Source: Spirochaetales bacterium (GTDB lineage Bacteria; Spirochaetota; Spirochaetia; JABMQR01). From it: 5,117 nt of DNA. Below are positions 1 through 5,117 of the stretch, one piece after another. Each line of letters opens with the position of its first letter. The first letter of the stretch is position 1. The stretch lies in assembly GCA_023139255.1 (NCBI GenBank), contig JAGLNY010000162.1, forward strand, positions 1 to 5,117, in the 5' to 3' direction. The position numbers and the translations under genes were made by a program. The notes under the pieces are model-generated. The model saw nothing but the letters and a program-made list of their open reading frames with translations, made no database searches and was not told where the DNA came from.

Positions 1-1696
1 CATAACCCACATAACCCGGAGGTGCGCCAATGAGTCTGGCCACCGTATGTTTCTCCTGATATTCACTCATATCAAACCTGACCATTGGGACATCAAGAAT
101 ATCGGCAAGCTGAACACAAAGTTCTGTCTTTCCCACCCCGGTGGGTCCCACAAAAAGGAAAGAAGCCACGGGTTTTCGTTCGTTACCGAAGCCGGCCCGG
201 TTTCTCTTAATTGCACTCGAGACCGATGCGATTGCCTCATCCTGCCCGAATAATCGGGTACTCAACTCAGGTCCCAGCATTTTCAACCTATCAATTTCCG
301 ATTTGTTCACATTCGAGACCGGAACACGGGCAATACCTGCCACAATTTTTTCAATGAATCTGACATCTACCCGTTTCACTTTATTACCAACCTGAATCCC
401 GCCCGGTTTCTCAGCAGCAGTCTGAAGCTGCATGAATGCCCCGGCTTCATCGATAACATCTATTGCCTTATCCGGAAGACATCGTTCACGAATATACTTT
501 GTTGAGAGTTCAACTGCCGCCTTAATTGCTCTATCAGTGTACCGAACGTGGTGATACTCCTCATAGCGTTCTTTAAGTCCTTTTAGAATATCTATAGTCT
601 CTTCACGAGTGGTTTCCGGAATTTCTACTCTCTGGAATCTTCGGGAGAGCGCACCGTCCCGGTTGAAAATTTTCTTGAATTCGTCCTGGGTTGTGGATCC
701 TATACAACGGATTTTACCGGATGCAAGCGATGGTTTTAACAGGTTAGCCCCGTCAACTGAGCCGCCGGATACTGCTCCTGCCCCTATTATTGTATGGATT
801 TCATCTATGAAAAGTATCGCTTCCCGCTGTTCAAGTTCCTGAAGAACCGCTTTCAGCCGTTCCTCAAAATCACCACGATATTTTGTTCCGGCAAGGAGTG
901 CTCCCATATCAAGCTCAAATATCTCTGTTTTTTTCAGCCTTTCTGGTACGTTTCCAGAGAGAACTCTCTGTGCAATACCGGCAGCAATTGCAGTTTTCCC
1001 GACACCAGGGTCTCCCACCAGTATCGGATTATTTTTTACCCGCCTACACAGCACCTGCAGAGTTCGATCAAGAATTTTCTCCCGCCCGATCAAAGGGTCA
1101 AGGGAACCTTCCAGGGCAGCTACAGAAAGATTGTGGGTATATAACTCCAGGGGACTCTTTTTTTTATTTGTACCACGCCCATTTTTCTCTTCATCTTCAG
1201 GTTTATCATCTTTCTTTTCACCAGTTCTGTTGTCAGGCTTCTGCTGCTGCTCTTCTGCACTCTTCAAAAAAACCGGAAGTTTGTGACTGATGATTTCCAG
1301 CATCATATATTTTGTCAGCCCCTCTTTTTCAAGAAAAAAAGAGGCATAAGATTCCTGTTCATCAAAAATGGAGGCAAGAACATCGGATAACTCAAGAAAC
1401 TCTTTCCGTGCGGATTCTGTATGCATTACCGCTCGTTCAATTACATCCTGAAAGCCGACAGATTGTGAGGGTTCACCTATCTCCTCTATTATCGGGAGTT
1501 TTTCCGCGAAGAATGTATCCAGCTTCTCTTTCAGCAGTTCTATATCAATTCCGGAAGATTCAAGGATAAACACGGATTCATCATAGTAGAGCAGGGAATA
1601 CAGCAGATGCTCAGGTGTAATATATTCATGATGATATTCCCGAGCTGTTAAATATGCAGTTCCCAGGGCTTCCTGAACCTTTTCTGATACTCTCAT
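1..1696 (-). CDS. clpA: ATP-dependent Clp protease ATP-binding subunit ClpA, 3' end cut off by the window
   Basis: Hexameric AAA+ unfoldase that feeds substrates to ClpP in the cytoplasm and takes N-degron substrates from ClpS. 565 complete codons are present; the E. coli protein is about 758 residues, so roughly a quarter is missing, including the region expected to hold the ClpP-docking loop. Visible in order: two Clp N repeats (about 1-142); a charged linker (about 146-182); the first AAA+ module with Walker A GDPGVGKT (228-235), pore loop KYRGDFE (272-278), Walker B ILFIDE (294-299), sensor GSTT (333-336) and arginines 352-353; the start of the second module with Walker A GPTGVGKT (517-524) and pore loop GAPPGYVGY (557-565). 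No ClpB-type coiled-coil middle domain or ClpC-type insertion lies between the modules, and the N domain resembles ClpA. The start is the ATG at 1694-1696, with GGAGAG 4 nt upstream. It follows clpS after 56 bp, the usual clpS-clpA order. Confidence 0.96.
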   Translation of the reverse strand, partial: MRVSEKVQEALGTAYLTAREYHHEYITPEHLLYSLLYYDESVFILESSGIDIELLKEKLDTFFAEKLPIIEEIGEPSQSVGFQDVIERAVMHTESARKEFLELSDVLASIFDEQESYASFFLEKEGLTKYMMLEIISHKLPVFLKSAEEQQQKPDNRTGEKKDDKPEDEEKNGRGTNKKKSPLELYTHNLSVAALEGSLDPLIGREKILDRTLQVLCRRVKNNPILVGDPGVGKTAIAAGIAQRVLSGNVPERLKKTEIFELDMGALLAGTKYRGDFEERLKAVLQELEQREAILFIDEIHTIIGAGAVSGGSVDGANLLKPSLASGKIRCIGSTTQDEFKKIFNRDGALSRRFQRVEIPETTREETIDILKGLKERYEEYHHVRYTDRAIKAAVELSTKYIRERCLPDKAIDVIDEAGAFMQLQTAAEKPGGIQVGNKVKRVDVRFIEKIVAGIARVPVSNVNKSEIDRLKMLGPELSTRLFGQDEAIASVSSAIKRNRAGFGNERKPVASFLFVGPTGVGKTELCVQLADILDVPMVRFDMSEYQEKHTVARLIGAPPGYVGY

Positions 1697-1700
1697 TCGT

Positions 1701-1706
1701 CTCTCC
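1701..1706 (-). promoter_or_regulatory. clpA ribosome binding site
   Basis: The minus strand reads GGAGAG, 4 nt before the clpA ATG. This supports the chosen start and suggests that clpA has its own efficient initiation rather than depending on coupling to clpS. The upstream inverted repeat ends at the adjacent base, so a folded stem would sit directly against this site. Confidence 0.8.
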
Positions 1707-1726
1707 AAAAGTTGTATTCAACTTTT
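1707..1726 (-). promoter_or_regulatory. Perfect inverted repeat abutting the clpA ribosome binding site
   Basis: The minus strand reads AAAAGTTG, then AATA, then CAACTTTT: an 8-bp perfect stem with a 4-nt loop. In RNA it would form a compact, AU-rich hairpin ending at the base next to the GGAGAG ribosome binding site of clpA. In DNA it could be an operator, since it overlaps the last bases of a candidate -10 box. It is too AU-rich, and its T-run too short (four T, all within the stem), to be a convincing intrinsic terminator. It does not resemble CIRCE (HrcA) or the CtsR heptad repeat, the usual clp/heat-shock operators. The function is inferred; only the symmetry is seen. Confidence 0.55.
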
Positions 1727-1752
1727 ATCAGTACTCTGCTTCTTGTTCCCAA
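1724..1752 (-). promoter_or_regulatory. Weak candidate promoter for clpA
   Basis: In the clpS-clpA gap the minus strand shows TTGGGA (1752-1747; four of six matches to TTGACA), a 17-bp spacer, then GATAAA (1729-1724; four of six matches to TATAAT). The predicted transcription start falls inside the inverted repeat at 1707-1726. Each box is weak and AT-rich gaps often give such matches by chance, so this is a hypothesis for separate clpA expression. Confidence 0.25.
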
Positions 1753-2082
1753 CTACATTTCCTCAAGAATACACTTGAGTGGAAAATTTTCCTTAAACGC
1801 TAAATGCATTACTCTAGCTGCTTTCGTACGTGCAATATCATGAACATATGTTCCTGCTATTCCGCGTCCATTTTCATGAACTGCCAACATTATTGTTGCT
1901 GCATCCGCTGATGATTTATGAAACACCAGCTGCACTGTTTTCAACACAAATTCCATTGTCGTAAAATCATCGTTCAACAAAATGACATGATACATTGCGG
2001 GTTCCCTGATGTTGGTTTGCTGCTCACTAATAGTTGAGAATCCCGTTTTCCCTGTCTGATTATCTATATGCTCATGAGACAT
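1753..2082 (-). CDS. clpS: ATP-dependent Clp protease adaptor ClpS
   Basis: Small cytoplasmic adaptor that binds proteins carrying bulky N-terminal residues and hands them to ClpA for degradation by ClpAP. 109 residues, close to E. coli ClpS (106). The N-terminal ~28 residues are polar and probably flexible, as in the family. The core begins at YHVILLNDD. N37, D38 and D39 match the E. coli acidic pocket that holds the substrate alpha-amino group. M43 in FTTMEF matches the gatekeeper Met40, and H69 in MLAVHENGRG matches His66. The end PLKCILEEM is typical. The start is ATG 2080-2082, because GAGGTGAT lies just upstream and because this leaves a 1-bp gap after nifU. The frame stays open to an ATG at 2160, but that start would overlap nifU by 77 bp and add a tail with no ClpS similarity. 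clpA follows, supporting the assignment. Confidence 0.95.
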   Translation of the reverse strand: MSHEHIDNQTGKTGFSTISEQQTNIREPAMYHVILLNDDFTTMEFVLKTVQLVFHKSSADAATIMLAVHENGRGIAGTYVHDIARTKAARVMHLAFKENFPLKCILEEM

Positions 2083-2090
2083 ATCACCTC
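2083..2090 (-). promoter_or_regulatory. clpS ribosome binding site containing the nifU stop codon
   Basis: The minus strand reads GAGGTGAT immediately before the clpS ATG, a long match to the complement of the 16S rRNA 3' end. The TGA inside it (2086-2084) is the nifU stop codon. Ribosomes finishing nifU therefore end on the clpS initiation site, the arrangement expected for translational coupling. The spacing from GAGG to ATG is short (4 nt). Confidence 0.75.
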
Positions 2091-2692
2091 GCATAAATAT
2101 GCAGAAACTCATCCAGCAAATCAACGGCTTTAGATTTGCATTTCCCGCATACGGTACCAAGACCTGTTTTCTCCTGAAGCTGTTCCATGGTTTTCACAAC
2201 TCCATCTTTCACTAACTCTTCTATCTGCTGATCAGTTACACCTTTGCACTCACAGATAATTTTTGCTATCCCGGCCTTGAAAGGATTATCCCGCTTCTGC
2301 CTTTCCAGATAATCATCAATTGCTGCCCGAAGAGCCTTATCTCCAAGTACAGAACAGTGAAATTTATGCTGTGGAAGTCCTCCCAATTTGTCGGTTATCA
2401 TTTGAGGTGTCATATTATAGGCTTCCGCAATTGTCATACCGACAGCCATTTCCGACATCATGGATGTGCTGGCAATAGCGCTGGCACACCCGTATGTTTT
2501 CCACTTACACTCTATTATTGTATCACTTTCAATTTTAATAGCAACCAGCATTTGGTCACCACATGCCATACTTCCTACAATACCCTTCCCATCTTCTTTG
2601 TAATCCGGATCCTGCAGAATATTTCTCGGATTCATGAAATGATCTTTAACAGTGTCGGTATATACCCAGTCATGAATAAAGCTATCGCTCAT
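2084..2692 (-). CDS. nifU: Fe-S cluster assembly scaffold NifU, short form without Nfu domain
   Basis: Scaffold on which Fe-S clusters are built with sulfur from NifS, in the cytoplasm. 202 residues. Residues ~8-130 form the IscU-like domain with the three cluster ligands C44 (in ACGDQ, with conserved D46), C69 (in KTYGCASAIAS) and C113 (in HCSVLGDKA). Residues ~143-198 form the BFD-like [2Fe-2S] domain with C147-x-C149, then 32 residues, then C182-x2-C185, the same spacing as the permanent cluster of Azotobacter NifU (C137, C139, C172, C175). The third, C-terminal Nfu domain of full NifU (about 310 residues) is absent; the gene stops at HIYAR and clpS begins 2 bp later, so this is a genuine short form, not a window-edge effect. 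The ATG overlaps the nifS stop as ATGA, with AGGGAG 11 nt upstream inside nifS. It is probably not dedicated to nitrogenase, since no nif structural genes are seen. Confidence 0.95.
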   Translation of the reverse strand: MSDSFIHDWVYTDTVKDHFMNPRNILQDPDYKEDGKGIVGSMACGDQMLVAIKIESDTIIECKWKTYGCASAIASTSMMSEMAVGMTIAEAYNMTPQMITDKLGGLPQHKFHCSVLGDKALRAAIDDYLERQKRDNPFKAGIAKIICECKGVTDQQIEELVKDGVVKTMEQLQEKTGLGTVCGKCKSKAVDLLDEFLHIYAR

Positions 2693-3849
2693 AGTGTTGA
2701 CATCTCCCTAAGCCGCTTGATAACAGGCGGCAGTTTTTTTAATACGTAAGCTACTTCTTCTTCTGTGTTGAACTTACCAAGGCTGAAACGTATTGACCCG
2801 TGTGCCAATTCAGGACCAACCCCAGTCTCAATCAGCACATAGGATGGTTCAAGCGACCCTGTCGCACATGCGGAACCAGTCGAGACAGATATCCCTTCCA
2901 TGTCAAGGTAAAGCAAAATTGACTCGCCTTCCGCACCTGGAAACGATACATTCAATGTTCCCGGCAGTACCTCCATCGGGTGCCCGTTTACATGTACATT
3001 AGGTATAAGTGATTCAATACCCATGCGCAGTTTATCCCGAAGATTGCTTATATACCCGGCACTTTCAGTAAGTTCATTATAAGCTATTTCAGCCGCTGCA
3101 CCCAGACCGATTATACCAGGAGTATTATACGTACCGGCACGTAATCCATGCTCCTGGTGACCGCCCCGGATCAGGGGTTCAATATTGAGCCCCTTTCGTA
3201 TATACAGCGCTCCTATTCCTTTCGGGGCATGCAGTTTATGGCCGGAAATACTGGCAAAATCAACATTGAGATTATGTACATCCAACGCAATTTTTCCAGC
3301 GGCCTGAACCGCATCAGTATGCATCAATGCCCCGCAGGAAACTGCAATTTTTGCTGCTTCCAAAACATTCTGGATTGTCCCAATTTCATTATTGGCAGTC
3401 ATGATAGAGATTATAGCAACATCTTTTGAGGCTTCTCGTCTGAGCGCTTCCATATCCAGTTTGCCATTTGAATCTACTCCGATAATGGTAACAGGAACCC
3501 CATTATTCCTGAAAACTTTCACTGTCTCATTGATACTTGGATGTTCTATGGATGAGGTAATAATACGATTTCTACCGTTTTCTGTGAACATGTTTGAATA
3601 TATCAGGTTCAGCACGGTATTATTTGACTCTGATCCGCCGCTGGTAAAAATGATCTCTTCGGGATCAGCTCCTATTAACCTGGCAGTTTGTATCCTTGCA
3701 CGTTCAACAGCCGCCGATGCAGCCCTGCCGGGTCCATGCATACTTGATGCGTTGCCGGGTAGATCAAAACCCTTCAGTACAGCTTCCTTTACAACCGGGT
3801 CAATTGTTGTTGTCGCATTGTTATCCATATAAATGCTTTTTTCAGGCAT
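2689..3849 (-). CDS. nifS: Cysteine desulfurase NifS (IscS/NifS class)
   Basis: PLP enzyme that converts L-cysteine to L-alanine and carries the released sulfur as a persulfide to the scaffold NifU. 386 residues from the preferred start, similar to NifS/IscS proteins (about 400). Landmarks: YMDNNATT (7-14), H103 in IEHPS which stacks on PLP, NNEIG (153-157), HTDAVQ (177-182), the PLP lysine K205 in SGHK, the GGHQEHGLRAGT segment (229-240), catalytic C328 in STGSACATGS, and R354 in SIRFSLG. The short loop around C328 fits group I (NifS/IscS) rather than group II (SufS). The start chosen is ATG 3847-3849, preceded by AAGGAAG; an in-frame ATG at 3862-3864 would add MKEVY but has no ribosome binding site and would place this one inside the coding region. 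The last bases overlap nifU by 4. A promoter-like sequence and an IscR-like dyad lie upstream. Confidence 0.95.
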   Translation of the reverse strand: MPEKSIYMDNNATTTIDPVVKEAVLKGFDLPGNASSMHGPGRAASAAVERARIQTARLIGADPEEIIFTSGGSESNNTVLNLIYSNMFTENGRNRIITSSIEHPSINETVKVFRNNGVPVTIIGVDSNGKLDMEALRREASKDVAIISIMTANNEIGTIQNVLEAAKIAVSCGALMHTDAVQAAGKIALDVHNLNVDFASISGHKLHAPKGIGALYIRKGLNIEPLIRGGHQEHGLRAGTYNTPGIIGLGAAAEIAYNELTESAGYISNLRDKLRMGIESLIPNVHVNGHPMEVLPGTLNVSFPGAEGESILLYLDMEGISVSTGSACATGSLEPSYVLIETGVGPELAHGSIRFSLGKFNTEEEVAYVLKKLPPVIKRLREMSTL

Positions 3850-3854
3850 GTAGA

Positions 3855-3861
3855 CTTCCTT
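3855..3861 (-). promoter_or_regulatory. nifS ribosome binding site deciding between two starts
   Basis: The minus strand reads AAGGAAG, with AAGGA about 7 nt ahead of the ATG at 3847-3849. The alternative ATG at 3862-3864 is preceded by an A-rich stretch without any Shine-Dalgarno-like sequence. The shorter reading, beginning MPEKSIYMDNNATT, is therefore preferred. Confidence 0.65.
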
Positions 3862-3873
3862 CATTTTTCTGTA

Positions 3874-3898
3874 ATTACCACACTAATCTTGTAGTAAT
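3874..3898 (-). promoter_or_regulatory. Candidate IscR type 2-like operator upstream of nifS
   Basis: The minus strand reads ATTACTACA, a 7-bp spacer AGATTAG, then TGTGGTAAT: 9-bp half-sites with one mismatch. The consensus I recall for E. coli IscR type 2 sites is four A/T, CC, any, pyrimidine, A, 7 bases, T, purine, any, GG, four A/T. Here every defined position fits except one (CT instead of CC in the left half). The dyad starts one base after the candidate -10 box and covers the expected transcription start, a position suited to repression of the Fe-S genes nifS-nifU. The regulator itself is not in the window, so assignment to an Rrf2/IscR-family protein is inference. Confidence 0.5.
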
Positions 3899-3911
3899 AA
3901 AGTACTTGTAG
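3888..3911 (-). repeat. Short direct repeat CTACAAG in the nifS promoter region
   Basis: CTACAAG occurs at 3911-3905 and again at 3894-3888 on the minus strand, 17 bp apart start to start, one copy upstream of the -10 candidate and one inside the dyad. Seven-base repeats in an AT-rich gap can arise by chance; the position in the promoter is the only reason to record it. Confidence 0.25.
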
Positions 3912-3927
3912 AACAATTATTCGTCAA
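3899..3927 (-). promoter_or_regulatory. Candidate sigma-70-type promoter for nifS-nifU-clpS
   Basis: The minus strand shows TTGACG (3927-3922; five of six matches to TTGACA), a 17-bp spacer, then TACTTT (3904-3899), which keeps the most conserved T, A and final T of the -10 box. The -35 box lies inside the last codons of the upstream cysteine-cluster gene. Transcription would start near 3892, giving a leader of about 40 nt before the nifS start. No terminator is visible after the upstream gene, so read-through from surE is also possible. Confidence 0.45.
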
Positions 3928-4264
3928 GCAAAGTATCATCACGGAAAGAAGGAATATAGAAGAATTCTACATCCCTGGCAAATCGCATATGGTGTTTTTT
4001 TGCCCACTGTACATACGCACATTCCTGGGGAAGGTAGGTGGAAAACATCGCCCTGAACAGATTGACAGATCTGCATCTCGGATGTTCCCTGAACCTGTTG
4101 TCATACACCCTGCAGAGGTTTGTCTCCGGATCCAACATCACGCATGGAGTTTCCAGATGATAGGTCACAGAACGGGATGAGACAGTTTTTTCATGGCAGC
4201 ACAATCCGCATTTGGTACACACCTGTTCCCAGTTCCGGCTGTGCAGATCCTTAAGAAACCCCAT
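3917..4264 (-). CDS. YcgN/YkgJ-type cysteine-cluster protein of unknown function
   Basis: 115 residues, soluble, with no signal peptide or membrane segment. Eight cysteines lie in the pattern of the YkgJ/UPF0153 and YcgN (UPF0260) families annotated as putative zinc- or iron-chelating proteins: C16-x2-C19-x2-C22-C23 (in CTKCGLCCHEK), C41 (TPCVML), C51 (LCRVYDNRF), C64 (HPRC) and C82 (PQECAYVQWA). The NLCRVYDNRF and LPQECAYVQWA segments look closest to YcgN. YcgN proteins are about 150 residues, so this is a compact member. The start ATG 4262-4264 has AGGA 9 nt upstream, inside the end of surE, and lies 3 bp after the surE stop; the two are probably co-transcribed and coupled. The molecular function is not established; placement directly before Fe-S genes is suggestive at most. 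The family call is solid, the metal bound is unknown. Confidence 0.85.
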   Translation of the reverse strand: MGFLKDLHSRNWEQVCTKCGLCCHEKTVSSRSVTYHLETPCVMLDPETNLCRVYDNRFREHPRCRSVNLFRAMFSTYLPQECAYVQWAKKHHMRFARDVEFFYIPSFRDDTLLDE

Positions 4265-4267
4265 CTG

Positions 4268-5029
4268 TTATATTCCTGTTACCCTGGATACCAAGTGTTT
4301 ATCCAGCTTTTGCATGCTTTTTTCATGGCAGGAGGGGTATATGGATACTGGAGATACGGTAATTATCCCTTTCTGTAATTTTACAAAATCGGTTTCATCA
4401 TGCGCACTGCCGATCCGTTCCACCTCACCTTTCAATAAATAGGTAACACTTCCTGTTTCCGGTTCGCTTTTTATGACATGCAGTGTATTTCCATACGACA
4501 GTGAAGATAGTGATGCTGTTTCCCACATCCCGTTTGATTTTTCCGGGACATTAATATTCAGGATAATTTCTTCATTCCAGAGAGAAATAAGTGCATTAAG
4601 GTGCCTGAGAATAAAATCAGCGGCCTGACTGAATGGAAAAGGAGGAGCAAATCCGGAAGCAGATACGGCAATAGACGGGATACCTGTATAAGCGCCCTCA
4701 CGTGCAGCTGCCACAGTTCCGGAATAGACAATGTCATTCCCGATATTATTCCCTTTATTGATACCTGAAATTACGATATCCGGCGAAACAGGAACTGCCC
4801 CCTGAAGAGCAAAAAGAATACAATCAGCCGGAGTTCCGCTGCAGGAAAATGTTTTCTCATCAACAGCGGTAAAAACAACAGGTTTACGAATGGTAATTGC
4901 GTGAGATGATGCACTGCGCTCAGTATCCGGGGCAGCTATCCAGACAGCATGCTCTTTTCTCAAGGTTTCGGCCAGCACATGCAATCCTTCACTGTCGATT
5001 CCGTCATCATTTGTAAGTAGTATATTCAT
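4268..5029 (-). CDS. surE: 5'/3'-nucleotidase SurE
   Basis: Metal-dependent phosphatase acting on nucleoside 5'- and 3'-monophosphates in the cytoplasm; linked in other bacteria to stationary-phase survival. 253 residues, the normal family length. The N-terminus MNILLTNDDGIDSEG carries the acidic metal ligands D8 and D9. S39 in ERSASSHAIT and N95 in SGINKGNNIG complete the expected metal site, and the signature YSGTVAAAREGAYTGIPSIAVS follows at 102-123. TPADC (66-70) and ILNINVP (156-162) are also typical. All key residues are present. The ATG at 5027-5029 is the only sensible start, because the metal-binding motif begins at residue 7, but no clear ribosome binding site precedes it: the upstream minus strand is T-rich. 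The cysteine-cluster gene follows after 3 bp. Confidence 0.95.
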   Translation of the reverse strand: MNILLTNDDGIDSEGLHVLAETLRKEHAVWIAAPDTERSASSHAITIRKPVVFTAVDEKTFSCSGTPADCILFALQGAVPVSPDIVISGINKGNNIGNDIVYSGTVAAAREGAYTGIPSIAVSASGFAPPFPFSQAADFILRHLNALISLWNEEIILNINVPEKSNGMWETASLSSLSYGNTLHVIKSEPETGSVTYLLKGEVERIGSAHDETDFVKLQKGIITVSPVSIYPSCHEKSMQKLDKHLVSRVTGI

Positions 5030-5073
5030 AATAATAGTAGTAAAGAATGGAGACAGAAAACCGCAGGCAGAAG

Positions 5074-5117
5074 ACCGGAAGAGAGAAAAGAAAATTTTAT
5101 GTTTTCAATCTTCCGGT
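5074..5117. repeat. Imperfect inverted repeat upstream of surE, at the window edge
   Basis: On the plus strand, ACCGGAAGA (5074-5082) is mirrored exactly by TCTTCCGGT (5109-5117). After two mismatched positions, GAAAA (5085-5089) pairs with TTTTC (5102-5106), giving two 16-nt arms around a 12-nt loop. The stem may extend past the edge. It could be the terminator of a gene outside the window or a regulatory dyad for surE. On the minus strand no T-run follows it, so termination in that direction is not supported; the plus-strand flank is not visible. The rest of the gap, 5030-5073, shows no convincing promoter. Confidence 0.5.

Noticed and set aside
609..1569. Open frames on the plus strand across clpA (such as 794-1144, 883-1290, 1312-1569)
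   Set aside because: They are antisense to conserved ClpA motifs, have no recognisable domains and no ribosome binding sites; they are shadows of the real gene.
1..1696. ClpB or ClpC instead of ClpA
   Set aside because: There is no long coiled-coil middle domain between the ATPase modules (ClpB) and no ClpC-type insertion. The N domain, with FQDVIERAVMH and IFDEQESYA, and the clpS neighbour fit ClpA.
1707..1726. The clpS-clpA inverted repeat as an intrinsic terminator
   Set aside because: Only two G-C pairs per stem and no T-run beyond the stem; a ribosome binding site follows immediately, which is not typical for a terminator.
2083..2160. Longer clpS reading from the ATG at 2160 (135 residues)
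   Set aside because: It would overlap nifU by 77 bp, adds a segment without ClpS similarity, and lacks the strong GAGGTGAT site that precedes the ATG at 2080-2082.
2084..3849. A nitrogen fixation gene cluster
   Set aside because: Only nifS and a short nifU are present, with no nifH, nifD, nifK, nifE, nifN or nifB. NifS/NifU also serve general Fe-S assembly in many non-fixing bacteria.
3850..3864. Longer nifS reading from the ATG at 3862-3864
   Set aside because: No ribosome binding site precedes it, whereas AAGGAAG lies at the right distance before the ATG at 3847-3849. It cannot be excluded, but it adds only five residues.
2357..4442. Plus-strand open frames antisense to nifU, nifS, the cysteine-cluster gene and surE (such as 3392-3832)
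   Set aside because: Each lies opposite a gene with intact catalytic or ligand residues, and their translations show no family resemblance.
5030..5040. TATTAT just before surE as a -10 box for a leaderless transcript
   Set aside because: It ends one base before the ATG, so transcription would start inside the coding region, and no fitting -35 box lies upstream.

Overview
All recognised genes lie on the minus strand and read from the right edge towards the left: surE, a YcgN/YkgJ-type cysteine-cluster gene, nifS, nifU, clpS and the 5' two-thirds to three-quarters of clpA, which runs off the left edge. Spacing is tight: 3 bp between surE and the cysteine-cluster gene, a 4-bp ATGA overlap between nifS and nifU, and 1 bp between nifU and clpS. 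Only three non-coding gaps exist: 67 bp before nifS, 56 bp before clpA and 88 bp before surE. No RNA genes, mobile elements, CRISPR arrays or prophage signals were seen.

The organism is a bacterium of medium G+C content with an NIF-type (NifS/NifU) rather than ISC or SUF iron-sulfur assembly pair, plus ClpS and ClpA. NifU is the short form (IscU-like domain plus BFD-like [2Fe-2S] domain, no Nfu tail). A spirochaete would fit this combination, but this is a weak guess: nothing in the window is diagnostic of a phylum.

Functionally, the right part (surE and the cysteine-cluster gene) looks like a two-gene housekeeping unit. The middle part is the Fe-S assembly pair: NifS extracts sulfur from cysteine and NifU is the scaffold. 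The left part is the N-degron proteolysis pair: ClpS recognises N-terminal degrons and ClpA unfolds the substrates for ClpP, which is not in the window. clpS is placed so that its ribosome binding site contains the nifU stop codon, which makes co-expression of nifS-nifU-clpS very likely.

The most interesting non-coding signals are two dyads. The first is a 25-bp inverted repeat in front of nifS, next to a promoter-like sequence. It matches the consensus I recall for IscR type 2 sites at all but one defined position, which suggests that an Rrf2/IscR-type regulator controls the operon. The second is a perfect 8-bp inverted repeat with a 4-bp loop, touching the clpA ribosome binding site and overlapping a weak promoter-like sequence. 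It could let clpA be set separately from clpS. A third imperfect inverted repeat lies at the right edge, upstream of surE. The coding content itself is ordinary and well conserved.
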